Shown in pieces: positions 1 through 9,500 of a stretch of 64,000 nt of DNA. The stretch's first letter is position 1. Each line of letters starts with the position of its first letter. The notes below the pieces were generated by a model. It worked only from the letters and a program-made list of their open reading frames with translations, did not search any database and was not told where the DNA came from. Origin of the DNA: Blastopirellula marina DSM 3645 (GTDB lineage: Bacteria > Planctomycetota > Planctomycetia > Pirellulales > Pirellulaceae); contig NZ_CH672377.1 of assembly GCF_000153105.1 (NCBI RefSeq), positions 206,266 through 270,265 on the forward strand, written 5' to 3'. Both the position numbers and the translations under genes were made by a program.

Positions 1-72
1 CAGTGCTTAGGCGGTTCAAGCGTGTCACGGATGACCTGCAACCGCAACGTGCCGAATAGGATTCAAGAAAAG

Positions 73-324
73 TTATTCACAGGTTCCATCTTGAGGCGGG
101 CCGACTTCCACCGCGACCAGCAGTCGCACGAGATCGGAGATTCGGCATTGATGCCGGGCACAGTGGATCTTGAGCCGCGTGTAAAGATCTTGGTCCATAT
201 CCAGCGTCAGACGCTTGGTCTTCTTGCGGGGCTCAGGCATAGGCTCCGGCGATCGGTTTTCGACCCAATCATCGGCTTGCGGTTTCGCCTGCGGGCGGAC
301 CGCCATTTTAATCTGCTTGCTCAT
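73..324 (-). CDS. Small ribbon-helix-helix-like partner of ParA
   Basis: This is an 83-residue basic protein. Its C-terminal half (KRLTLDMDQDLYTRLKIHC...ISDLVRLLV) has the strand-helix-helix pattern of CopG/Arc-type DNA-binding proteins. Its start overlaps the stop of the parA gene by 4 bases (ATGA), so the two are translationally coupled. In such pairs the small protein usually binds the centromere site and represses the operon, but no binding site was identified here. The N-terminal 35 residues are proline- and arginine-rich and probably disordered. A perfect DnaA-box-like sequence, TTATTCACA, overlaps the stop codon at 75-83. Confidence 0.7.
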   Translation of the reverse strand: MSKQIKMAVRPQAKPQADDWVENRSPEPMPEPRKKTKRLTLDMDQDLYTRLKIHCARHQCRISDLVRLLVAVEVGPPQDGTCE

Positions 325-941
325 GTCAACCTCCTTAGTTCATCCATGAATCGTTCGATCTCCTTCGTCGCCTTCTTGTCGGCTTGATCCAGCACGGTGC
401 TGCCAGTGACGATGCTTTCGGCGAACGCGACCCGCTGCCCGATATCGCTGGAGAGAATCGGGACCTCCAGTTCCGCCAGCGTTGCCCGCACGTCCCGTCC
501 GATCGCCGTATTGGCGATTTTACGATTGATCGCCAACACGCATTTCAGTTCCGGCTTGTAGACTTGAGCTTCCCGGATCAGATCGACCGTTTCCGCCGCC
601 GCCCACACATCCATCGGCGAGGGCTGCAACGGAATAACGACCACATCCGCAGCCAGAATGATCGACCGCGCCAACTCCGCGAGCCGGGGAGGGCCGTCAA
701 TGACCACGTCGTCGTAGTCCGACGCCATCATCTCGATTTCTTTGTGAAGCGTCGCCTTTGCCATCCCGACGACACTGAAATCAGGCGTCTCCCGAAAGTT
801 CGACCAAGCGAGAGCGCTCCCTTGAGGATCGGCGTCAATCAGCAAGACGCGCCGCCCATAGCGAGAAAGGGCAGCCGCCGTATGGATAGAAAGAGTCGTC
901 TTGCCGACGCCTCCTTTTTGGTTCAGAAAAGCGTAAATCAT
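321..941 (-). CDS. parA: ParA family partition ATPase
   Basis: This is a Walker-type partition ATPase of about 206 residues, which drives segregation of plasmids or integrated elements. The deviant Walker A motif KGGVGKTT lies near residue 11. It is followed by LLIDADPQGSALAW (A' motif) and VVIDGPP (Walker B). The short length, with no N-terminal helix-turn-helix, places it with the small plasmid-type ParAs. An ATG 27 bases upstream (968) is also possible, but MIYAFLNQKGG is the typical N-terminus. Neither start has a clear ribosome-binding site. It forms an operon with the ribbon-helix-helix gene downstream and supports a plasmid-like or ICE-like origin for the island. Confidence 0.88.
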   Translation of the reverse strand: MIYAFLNQKGGVGKTTLSIHTAAALSRYGRRVLLIDADPQGSALAWSNFRETPDFSVVGMAKATLHKEIEMMASDYDDVVIDGPPRLAELARSIILAADVVVIPLQPSPMDVWAAAETVDLIREAQVYKPELKCVLAINRKIANTAIGRDVRATLAELEVPILSSDIGQRVAFAESIVTGSTVLDQADKKATKEIERFMDELRRLT

Positions 942-1213
942 CAATGCCGTATCGTCGTGTTGCCGCATTTGCGCGGTTACGACTTGACGGTATCAATCTC
1001 AATGAAATTTCGCAATGATCTAACGAAGGTTATCCACGAAGTTAGACTTCGCATAGCGCCCTTCGTAGGCTTTGGGGGTCTACTCCTTTATTTTTGCAAA
1101 TGAACCGAGAACCGGATACATTCACAGTCTTCGATTTGAGAATGTGGGCGATATTGTTGTGGCCCGTCGAAGTATGGAATTTAAACGCGTATATCGCCAA
1201 GCGAAGAATCGAC

Positions 1214-4174
1214 ATGACCGCGAGGATACTCGAGCTAGACGCCATGGTGCGTTCAATCGAAGTCAACAAAGGATCTCCTCATGCACTTTTTCTTGGTGCA
1301 GGTGCATCGCTGACCTCCGGCGTGCCGTCAGCATGGACATGTGTGCTACGTTGGAAACGCAATATCTTTGAAACCAAAAATCCCGCATTAAAAACTGCAG
1401 TTTCGGAGATTAGTTTGCCGTCTGTGCAATCTCGCATTGACGATTGGTTGATAGCCAACGGGATTTGGCCCGACGATGATGAAGACGATTACAGTTACTT
1501 CATCGAGAAATGCCATCCTATCGAAGAGGACCGTCGAAGATTTTTTCAGAAGTTGATCAAATCTGCGAATCCTCATACGGGATATAAACTATTGGGATTG
1601 CTTGCTGAAGAAGGAGTTATTCGAAGCGTTTGGACGACAAACTTTGATGGGCTTGTCGCGAAAGCCTTACTTTCCAGTTCGACAATGTCTCCCGTAGAAA
1701 TCGGCATTGACTGTCAGGGTCGTATTGATCGACAGGACGACACAAATGAACTCATTTGTGTTTCATTACACGGCGACTATCGCTATGACAAGTTAAAAAA
1801 CACCGAGACTGAGCTTCAACTTCAAGAGGCCACTTTAGAAGCAAAGCTAGTTGAAACACTTAAAAGTCAATCACTTATAGTCTCGGGATACAGCGGCCGA
1901 GATCGCTCAATCATGGCCGCATTCGAGAAGGCAATCCTTAATCAAAAAAGCGGCGGCAACATATATTGGTGCGGCTTCTCAGAAACTCCCCCTAGTGCGG
2001 TCGATGATTTGCTTGCTCGCGCAATTCACGCTGGACGTCAAGCGTATTACATTCCTGACGTGAGCTTTGACGAACTAAACATAAGACTAGCTCATCAATG
2101 CCTAACCGGGGCAAAGGCAATCCAGGCGGATGAAATTATCGGATCGGCAACGCTCGTTTCCACTCCCCTGAAGACCGCTTTCTCGTTAGCCCCTTCTAAG
2201 ACGACGGGACTTATAAGGAGCAATGCATTTGCGCTGACATTGCCGACGGAAGTCTACAGTTTTGCTCTCAAAGAGTGGCCAATTGAGGGGCGTTGGAAAT
2301 GGCTTAGAACTCGATCCTCGAACAATGGATTTAACGCGGTCCCATTTTCCAATGCTGCGCTAGCAATAGGCACGCTAGATCAAATTAAGGATGAATTTGG
2401 CAATGAAATAGATGGTGAAATTCATCGTTCACCAATTACTGATACGGACATGAAGGTAGTTGATGGTGCTGTTTTTTCACTGGTTCAGAAGAGTCTGGTC
2501 CAATCAATTGCATCCCATCGCGGCCTTGATACCAATCACAGAGATCTAGTCTGGGATCCCGTTCAGATTGATAGCGTTCGACAAGGCAACGTGACGTATG
2601 GGATTTATCGCTGTGCACGCATCGAAATCCGATTGATCGATTCAAAAGTGCATATTACGCTGGATCCTACGTATTACGTGCCTGTTCCCGACGGGGACGT
2701 AAGCGACGGTCACCAAGAGGCGCGGAAGTACAAACTCGGCTACCAACATAACGCCGACTATGCCAGAGATCTCGAATACTGGCGCAAGATTCTGATTGGC
2801 GACACTCAAGTCACCGATGCGGTCGAGTTGGACTTTCCCCCCAACACTGCAGCATTCAAGTTTAGGCTAAATTTACGGCCTTCGTACGCAGTGATCAATG
2901 ACGGCAAGGCTCAGGCAATCCCTTTATCCGACAATCACCGAGTATTGATCAAACACTCGGGGAAAGTCTTTCCAGAACCACAACTACTTTTCGCGACGGA
3001 GGCAGGCTGGAACCCTTCGAGTGATACTTTCCCTTTACGAGGACTGGCAAATCATGGTCCTTTTGATGCGGAATCGGTCAAAGCGATGCCACAGAATGAC
3101 ATTCAGCTTTCGATTATCTGCCCAAAGGCCGAAGCACAGATGCTCTCACAATTTCTTTCCACCAGTGATTGTAAAGCGAACGCGAAACGTCCAGGTGAAT
3201 ATGTCGTAGATTTCAAGGGATTTTCTGATGTGTTCCGTTGCAACCTAGTCATTCCAGGGTTGTCCGATCCAAACTGGATCACCTTGCCTGAACTCCGCTC
3301 GAATCAAGAAGCTCTTAACGGATGCCAAGAATTGACATCGAATTTGTGCGCGGCATTGACAACGGCATCAGCCCTGGGACGCTCTGTTGCATTAATCTTG
3401 ACGCCCAATCGCTGGGAGAAATTCCGATCCGCAGAAACCGACGAGCACAACTTTGACGTACATGACGACGTTAAAGCCTTTGCCGTTCGAAAGGGGATTG
3501 CAACTCAGTTCCTAGATCAAGACACTCTCTCGCCTTACGACCAATCACGGATCTGGTGGTGGCTTTCTTTAGCTATTTATACGAAGGCCATGCGAACGCC
3601 TTGGGTACTGAAGTCTCTGGATACAGACTCTGCGTTTGTTGGTCTCGGGTATTCAATTGATCGTGGGTCCGACCGCGACCAGAAGATAGTCCTTGGGTGT
3701 AGTCATATCTACAATGCTCAAGGTCAAGGGCTGCAATTCCGGTTACGGAACATTCAGGATCCACGAATTCGAAGAGATAGAAACCCTTATCTAAACTTTA
3801 ATGAAGCGAGGCAGCTGGGGGAAATGATCAGGCAGCTATTTTGGGAGTCGCACTATCGGCTGCCCAATCGGGTTGTCATTCACAAGCTATTTCCGTTCAC
3901 CTACGAAGAGATCAAAGGAATCAAGGCAGGATTGAGCGGGGTGGCTATGCTTGAGTTGCTCGAAATCAATCATGAACCATCGCTTCGGTTCTTGAGCTCA
4001 AGGTTTCAAAATGGGCAGTTCCAGATCGATGGATACCCGGTAAAACGAGGTACAGCCCTTAAGTTGTCTAGCGATGAGCTACTGCTATGGGTTCATGGTG
4101 CAACATCGGCAGTAAACGACAAAAACACTTATTTTCAAGGAAAGCGTCGCATCCCCACGGCGATCGCACCATAA
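1214..4174 (+). CDS. SIR2-APAZ-PIWI short Argonaute, truncated by an IS
   Basis: This is a fused defence protein with SIR2 NADase, APAZ (N/PAZ-like), MID and inactive PIWI domains in one chain. Numbering from the ATG at 1214, the SIR2 domain holds GAGAS (28-32), TTNFDGL (Asn143), LHGDYRYD (His186) and SGYSGRD (about 224-230). APAZ covers roughly residues 310-650. MID/PIWI follows, with an R-K-rich segment ending in GIATQFLDQDTL and then FVGLGYSIDR, where the usual first catalytic Asp is Gly. Short Argonautes are catalytically dead and use guide RNA to trigger the effector, here NAD depletion. The reading frame ends four codons into an inserted IS (TAA at 4172-4174), losing the last 70 native residues. 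The frame is open from 1094, but the upstream codons look non-native; the start is uncertain. Confidence 0.85.
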   Translation: MTARILELDAMVRSIEVNKGSPHALFLGAGASLTSGVPSAWTCVLRWKRNIFETKNPALKTAVSEISLPSVQSRIDDWLIANGIWPDDDEDDYSYFIEKCHPIEEDRRRFFQKLIKSANPHTGYKLLGLLAEEGVIRSVWTTNFDGLVAKALLSSSTMSPVEIGIDCQGRIDRQDDTNELICVSLHGDYRYDKLKNTETELQLQEATLEAKLVETLKSQSLIVSGYSGRDRSIMAAFEKAILNQKSGGNIYWCGFSETPPSAVDDLLARAIHAGRQAYYIPDVSFDELNIRLAHQCLTGAKAIQADEIIGSATLVSTPLKTAFSLAPSKTTGLIRSNAFALTLPTEVYSFALKEWPIEGRWKWLRTRSSNNGFNAVPFSNAALAIGTLDQIKDEFGNEIDGEIHRSPITDTDMKVVDGAVFSLVQKSLVQSIASHRGLDTNHRDLVWDPVQIDSVRQGNVTYGIYRCARIEIRLIDSKVHITLDPTYYVPVPDGDVSDGHQEARKYKLGYQHNADYARDLEYWRKILIGDTQVTDAVELDFPPNTAAFKFRLNLRPSYAVINDGKAQAIPLSDNHRVLIKHSGKVFPEPQLLFATEAGWNPSSDTFPLRGLANHGPFDAESVKAMPQNDIQLSIICPKAEAQMLSQFLSTSDCKANAKRPGEYVVDFKGFSDVFRCNLVIPGLSDPNWITLPELRSNQEALNGCQELTSNLCAALTTASALGRSVALILTPNRWEKFRSAETDEHNFDVHDDVKAFAVRKGIATQFLDQDTLSPYDQSRIWWWLSLAIYTKAMRTPWVLKSLDTDSAFVGLGYSIDRGSDRDQKIVLGCSHIYNAQGQGLQFRLRNIQDPRIRRDRNPYLNFNEARQLGEMIRQLFWESHYRLPNRVVIHKLFPFTYEEIKGIKAGLSGVAMLELLEINHEPSLRFLSSRFQNGQFQIDGYPVKRGTALKLSSDELLLWVHGATSAVNDKNTYFQGKRRIPTAIAP
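4146..4155. repeat. Target-site duplication, left copy
   Basis: The 10-bp sequence GTCGCATCCC lies directly before the left inverted repeat of the IS and is repeated exactly at 5419-5428 after the right end. It lies in the codons for the Arg-Ile-Pro of the Argonaute. Confidence 0.9.
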
Positions 4175-5418
4175 ATCACGTCCCCAGCAACACTTCCAAC
4201 AAGTAGGCGTCGTTCCTTCCAGCTTTTAGCCGCTTGTTCTTCACGCCCACCTTCGCCGTTTTGTTGTTCTTCAACAAGCTCAGGCTTGTTCTTCTTAGCA
4301 GACTGAAGTTGACGTCGGCGTGGCCTTTGCGGATTCGACTTTGGTCTTCGCCGAACGTTACGTCGAGTTGCCAGTGGAGCGAATTCTCAATGCTCCAGTG
4401 CCCTCGGACCGCTTCGGCGAAGCGTTTGCCGGTGAGATATTTGCTCACGATGTAGTAGCGTACTTCACTCGTCTCTTTGCCGTTTTGCTTGACGATATTG
4501 ATCGTCATTCCGATCGCCTTCAGCTTCGTCCAACGCGAGGCGTACGGAAAATCATCGGCGTCGATTGGACAGAGATAGTAGTAACGCGACTCTTCGCGGC
4601 CATGCCCTTTCTCGTGCGTCTCGTGGCGGTGAACTTTCATTTTCGCAAAGTCGATTTCCATCGCAGCGGCGAAGTGATCGCGAATCGCTTGATGCAGATA
4701 ACGCTGATTCCCTTTAATCGCCAGACAGTAATCACCGCCTGCGTTAACGATCTTGGCGGCGATCTCTTTCTGACAACCCATCGCGTCGATCGTCACCAAA
4801 CAGCCGGAAACCTCGATGATTTCGAGCAATTTCGGAATCGCCGTGATCTCATTACTCTTCGCGTCAGTCGCGACTTGCCCGAGACTCACATGATTGGCGG
4901 TCGCCCAGGCGCTGACCATATGAATCGCGGCCTTGCTGCTGGCGGCGTCAAAGCTGCGCCGCAAAGTTTTGCCGTCGATCGCGATAATCTGCCCATCGGT
5001 AATCTCTTGCAACGAAGTGATCCAGCTAAGCAAACACTTCTCAAATTCAGCCGGCTTCAAAGCGCCGAGAATCGCGTTGAAGCGATCATGCGAAGGAACG
5101 CCGGTGCTCATGTCGAGGAACTGCGAAAGCCACTCTTTCTTGTCTTCGGCCCAGTCAGTGATCGCAACGAAATCATCTGCTCCACCTAGCACCGCACAGA
5201 GCGACATCGTGACGATGTTGACTAGCGGATAAGTTACCTTGCGAGTCCGCGGATCCGTCAGATCGGCGAAGTGTTCTTGAATCGAAGCGCGCGATGAAGA
5301 CGACATGCTGAACAACTCTCGGCAAGACAAACGCTTGGCCGCGATCAAGCAATCACGAAACCGCCAAGACGCACTTGCCGGATTGTCGCAGGTTGCCCAT
5401 CATGGCGCAATCGCCGTG
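4156..5418. mobile_element. ISAs1-family insertion sequence
   Basis: The element is 1,263 bp long and carries one minus-strand transposase. Its left end CACGGCGATCGCACCAT (4156-4172) pairs with the reverse complement of the right end, CACGGCGATTGCGCCAT (5402-5418), matching at 15 of 17 positions. A 10-bp direct repeat flanks both ends, within the 8-10 bp range known for ISAs1 elements. Intact ends, an intact transposase and an identical target duplication suggest a fairly recent insertion. Removing the IS and one repeat copy restores the Argonaute frame exactly. Confidence 0.92.
4176..5306 (-). CDS. ISAs1 family DDE transposase
   Basis: This is a 376-residue transposase with the IS4-superfamily DDE fold. 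The N-terminal HFADLTDPR segment is typical of ISAs1/H-repeat proteins. Visible catalytic candidates are the Asp in IAIDGKTLRRS, the Asp in LVTIDAMGCQ and the Glu in SIENSLHWQLDVTF, in the Y-(2)-R-(3)-E style region. The ATG at 5306 (MSSSSRAS) is preferred because it gives the usual family length; an in-frame TTG at 5348 would add 14 residues. The gene fills the IS and looks full length, so the element may still be active. Confidence 0.92.
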   Translation of the reverse strand: MSSSSRASIQEHFADLTDPRTRKVTYPLVNIVTMSLCAVLGGADDFVAITDWAEDKKEWLSQFLDMSTGVPSHDRFNAILGALKPAEFEKCLLSWITSLQEITDGQIIAIDGKTLRRSFDAASSKAAIHMVSAWATANHVSLGQVATDAKSNEITAIPKLLEIIEVSGCLVTIDAMGCQKEIAAKIVNAGGDYCLAIKGNQRYLHQAIRDHFAAAMEIDFAKMKVHRHETHEKGHGREESRYYYLCPIDADDFPYASRWTKLKAIGMTINIVKQNGKETSEVRYYIVSKYLTGKRFAEAVRGHWSIENSLHWQLDVTFGEDQSRIRKGHADVNFSLLRRTSLSLLKNNKTAKVGVKNKRLKAGRNDAYLLEVLLGT

Positions 5419-5428
5419 GTCGCATCCC
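5419..5428. repeat. Target-site duplication, right copy
   Basis: This is GTCGCATCCC, identical to 4146-4155, and marks the right junction of the IS. Confidence 0.9.
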
Positions 5429-5639
5429 CAGTCCTGTCGTCATCCGTAGGTATGCAGGTACGTCTGATATTGCCATGATCGCCAACGAGATTCTTGGGTT
5501 ATCGAAGATGGACTGGAATTCGGGGGAGCTCTACTCTCGGCTTCCGGCGACCGTCCAATCGTCCAAAACTATCGCTCGGATCGGCCGCCGACTTGCAGCT
5601 GTCGGCCATACGTCATTCGACTATCGCCTCTTTATGTGA
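5429..5639 (+). pseudogene. Severed C-terminus of the short Argonaute
   Basis: After the right target duplication the PIWI frame resumes. Joined across the deleted IS, the codons read K-R-R-I-P then SPVVIRRYAGTSDIAMIANE, then ILGLSKMDWNSGELYSRLPA, then TVQSSKTIARIGRRLAAVGH and TSFDYRLFM, ending at TGA 5637-5639. The P-x-x-I-R-R, L-x-x-x-x-W-N and R-L-P-A-T patterns are typical of the end of PIWI domains, where the C-terminal residues help bind the guide 5' phosphate. The restored protein would be about 1,050 residues from the 1214 start. The piece has no start codon or ribosome-binding site of its own and is not expected to be made. Confidence 0.88.
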
Positions 5640-5731
5640 GTGCCCATATCGCAATGCTCCATAACGCTTTCTCTAAAGGCACTCGGTGACACGGCAAGTC
5701 ACTTTTGGAAATTACGCAATAGGTATTCGTC

Positions 5732-6508
5732 ATGGCAAACGCTCCCAACAGCTGGTTCTCGCAGTGGTTTGATGAGGAGGAATGTATCATTGAAACAGTT
5801 ACCGTGTTGAATGAGTCCGAAAACGGCCGTATCGCTGTATTTGAACAATTTGTTACGGTCGCCGTAGATCACGTAATTGGACTGAAAGTTATCGAGAGTC
5901 TTGGAGGGTTTCCACAATCGACACATGTTCTAAAAAACAGGGTGCCAGCCGGAAAAATTGCCCGGTCTGGGTTTCTTGGAGAGATCCTAGCAACGGAATA
6001 CGTCGACGAAATCACGGAGTTTAATGTTCCGGTCCGCAGGCTACGACACCGAGATACTCGCAATCTTGCCATGCGTGGCGACGATGTGCTTGGCTTTCAC
6101 GTTGAGGAGCCAAACGTAAAAGTAATAAAAGTAGAGGCAAAGAGTCGCGACAGACTTAAAACCGCCACGATATCCGAGGCTCGCAATGGATTGGCGAATC
6201 ACGAAGGACTTCCCAATCCAGAAACGTTGGCTTTCTTGGAATGTCATTTGCGACAGCAGGGCCGGGACGAGGAAGCAGATCCAATCACAAGACTGCAAAA
6301 GCAGTCAATTCATGCTTCCAATATTTGCCACCTCGTGTTCACTGTTTCCGGCAATAGTCCAACGAGCTTTCTCGAAGGCAACAGCACAGCCGTTTGCCAG
6401 GACATCGAGCTACGACTTTGCGGATGTCGACTCAGGCATCATGCAGAATTTGTAAAGTCGGTTTTCGACGCATGCTTACAAAGGGGCGAAGCCGATGGAG
6501 TCGCCTGA
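5732..6508 (+). CDS. hamA: Hachiman defence nuclease HamA (DUF1837)
   Basis: This 258-residue protein matches HamA of the Hachiman antiphage system, a DUF1837 protein with a PD-(D/E)xK-type nuclease core. Visible candidates are Glu84 (GEILATEY), Asp117/118 (RGDDVLGFH) and Glu135-Ala-Lys137 (KVEAKSR), spaced as in this nuclease fold. In the known system HamA is held inactive by the helicase HamB and degrades DNA once HamB senses damaged or invading DNA. The stop overlaps the hamB start by 14 bases. The upstream ribosome-binding site is weak. It starts 92 bases after the end of the broken Argonaute gene, which suggests both entered as neighbouring defence cargo. Confidence 0.82.
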   Translation: MANAPNSWFSQWFDEEECIIETVTVLNESENGRIAVFEQFVTVAVDHVIGLKVIESLGGFPQSTHVLKNRVPAGKIARSGFLGEILATEYVDEITEFNVPVRRLRHRDTRNLAMRGDDVLGFHVEEPNVKVIKVEAKSRDRLKTATISEARNGLANHEGLPNPETLAFLECHLRQQGRDEEADPITRLQKQSIHASNICHLVFTVSGNSPTSFLEGNSTAVCQDIELRLCGCRLRHHAEFVKSVFDACLQRGEADGVA

Positions 6509-9500
6509 AGAATTGACGGAGAAGCTGCGAGAGCTCTGCGAATCAGGAACGCGAGGGAAATTGCTTGCAAGAGGCTTGGCTCGCGGCATGATTTGGGATG
6601 ACGGTGTTCTTCCAGAGGGCAGTCCAAACTTTTCACCAAGCCTGACTAATGACCTTCTAAATCATGGATATCTGGTACTTGGATGCGCCATACGACTGCG
6701 ATCACTTTCATTGCGTGAGGATATCCCTGATACGGACGTTCTAGATAGCTCCTTTCTGACTGCTGCCGAATGTATTGAGGCAGTGGTTCGTTACGGAGAA
6801 AGACGAAACGATCGTGGGTTTCATCTTACTATCGCTGCCGCAGCCTTTCACCTTGCTCATTATGGCGCAAGGTCGTTCTCGCTACTGGCAGAGAATACGC
6901 AATTATTGAATCTAGTTCACAATGAACAAATCTTGGTCGCCTTGATGCAGCGTCGTCTTGATGAGCTTGAACGTCTCTTAATCGACTGGCTAAACGACGA
7001 GAATTTTACGGATGCGGGAATTTCCGCGTCTCTAGAATCTGATGACGATCAAGTCACTGTCGAAAATGCCGCCTATCTCGCAATTACCCGCGTATTCAAC
7101 CAAGCGATAGCAACTTTTGAATTTGCGGTGCGAACAGGAGAAAACCAATTTGCGGCGAATGCAATCGAGATGCTTGATAAATGTGTCAACGCGGCAGATC
7201 GTTTGACACACGTCCCACTCTGGTGGATTTGCGTGCTTGCCCGACATTTAATCGATGATCTTTGGGGACGCAGCCTGCACCAAATACTTCCGCTTGCGCC
7301 AAATGACGATGACAACTGGAACCGCTTGCGAGCAGACTTCATTGAACTGCTCGGTCGACGGAGCATTTCAGAAATTGATCTCTGGCCATCACAAACACTG
7401 GCGGCAAAGCGTGTTATTGACGAATCAGACAGCCTCGTCGTTGCTTTACCAACAAGCAGCGGAAAGACGCGAATTGCCGAATTGTGCATTTTAAAATGCC
7501 TCGCCGGTAAACGGCGTGTAATTTACGTCACTCCATTGCGTGCTCTATCCGCGCAAGTTGAAGGAACATTAGGTCGGTGTTTTAAACCTCTTGGCTTTAC
7601 TGTAACGAGTGTTTACGGAGCAAGCGGCATCGGTGCAAGCGACGTTGACACCATGAGGTCCGCAGACATCGTCGTAGCCACGCCAGAGAAGCTAGACTTT
7701 GCAATTCGCCAGGACCCTGATGCCATTGCGGATGTTGGCCTGATCGTACTCGACGAAGGACACATGATTGGGCTGAGCGAACGCGAAATTCGCTACGAAA
7801 TTCTTGTACAAAGGCTTCTGCGGAGAGCGGACGCGGACAAGCGGCGAATCGTTTGCCTTTCTGCGATTTTCACGGAAGGTGCCGCCTTCGATGCGTTTAC
7901 GCAATGGATTCGATCAGATAACGATGGCAACGCGATTCAGTCAAATTGGCGTCCCACGCGACAAATACCAGCAACACTTCGCTGGACTGATTCACGCGGT
8001 TGGCTTGAATATCGAGTTGCCGGCGAAAAGGTTTTCATTCCACGATTTATTGAAGAAGCATCGCCGAAGCGACCGCGCCGCAACCCTTTTCCACAAAACC
8101 AGGCCGAGCTTGTGGTAGCGGCCATTGAACGTTTTAGTGATGATGGCCACTCTGTTTTACTGTATTGTCCATTGCGTTCATCGGTGGAAACAGCCGCCGA
8201 AACTTTTTTGAAAATGGAAAGTTATGGATATGCAAAGAGCCATCTTCGTACTGAAGCGGCTATTGAGATTAAAAGGGCTCTAAGTATCGGCGAGGAATGG
8301 CTCGGAATAAGTCATGTCGCAATCCGTGCCTTGCGACTTGGCATTGCAGTGCATCATGGGCAACTTCCTCGGCCATTTCTTTCCGAGCTTGAAGACTTGC
8401 TGAAGCGTCAAGTGCTCTCTGTTGCGATTTCTTCGCCGACCCTTGCCCAAGGAGTCGATCTGTCATTCGGTGTCCTTATCTTCAAATCGCTTTGGAGGAG
8501 TGGTGAATTGATTAAGGCGAAAGAATTTGCGAACGTCATAGGAAGAGTAGGCAGAGCGTTTGTTGACATTGATGGGATCTACGTACTTCCAGTACTTGAG
8601 CTTGCCCCTGGAAGGGAGGCAAACAGGCTCGACGAATTCCATCGACTTATACGGCACGCAAAAAGTCGCGAGCTCGAGAGCGGGCTCTATCTTTTGATTT
8701 CTATCTGTCTTTCGAGACTAAAAAGAAAACTCGACTTGGAAGACAATGCACTTAGCGACTATGTCTTAAATCAGCAACAAGCGATCGATACCATGGCTGA
8801 GGGCTCAGATGAGAATGCGGAGCAGATGGAGATTATCCTTGCGGAGTTGGATGCTGGTATTCTGGCACTTGTCGATAATTTGGAGTGCGATGATTCGCAG
8901 ATTGCATCGAAGCTAGACGAGGCACTGAACAATTCGCTTTGGAAACGCCGACTGGCAATTAAAGAGCTAGAAGAACGGCGAAACCAGATAGCAATGCTCC
9001 ACGGAAGAGCATTGCACATTTGGAAAAGAACAAATGTCGCTCAGCGAAAAGGCTTCTACTCAGCAAGTATTGGAACCGAATCAGGCTTGCAAATTGTAGC
9101 TAATCGGTCAGAACTCGAATCGCTGCTGGAATCGGCGACTAAAGCAATTCGAACTGGTGCGGTTGAGCAACTCTCGGATGATTGTTGTAAACTTGCGAAA
9201 ACTCTGTTCCAGTTCTACCCATTTCAGCCATCAATGCCAGCAGATTGGGACGAATCAACATGGACGGCGATCCTTGATGCCTGGATCAAAGGGGCTGCTC
9301 TCCACCGAGTCACGAATTCCGCAGGAATTGCATTTGTGCAGGAAGCCATCATTTATAGGCTCGTGTGGGCCATTGAATCCGTGAGACTCGTCCTGAATAA
9401 TCTTGCTGAAAACACAAAAGATGGCCTAGTTATCAATGATGATCGTACATTCGTTGCGATCTGCTTAACTTATGGCGTTCCCAAAATGTCAGCAGCACGC

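Noticed and set aside
384..1103. 239-codon open frame on the + strand
   Set aside because: It is antisense to the clear ParA gene and rich in Arg and His as shadow frames are.
4320..5189. 289-codon open frame on the + strand across the IS
   Set aside because: It is antisense to the intact transposase, has no family-like motifs and is best explained as a shadow of G+C-rich codons.
5640..5731. Possible extra small gene between the Argonaute and hamA
   Set aside because: The gap is only 92 bases and has no start codon with a ribosome-binding site and a sensible frame.
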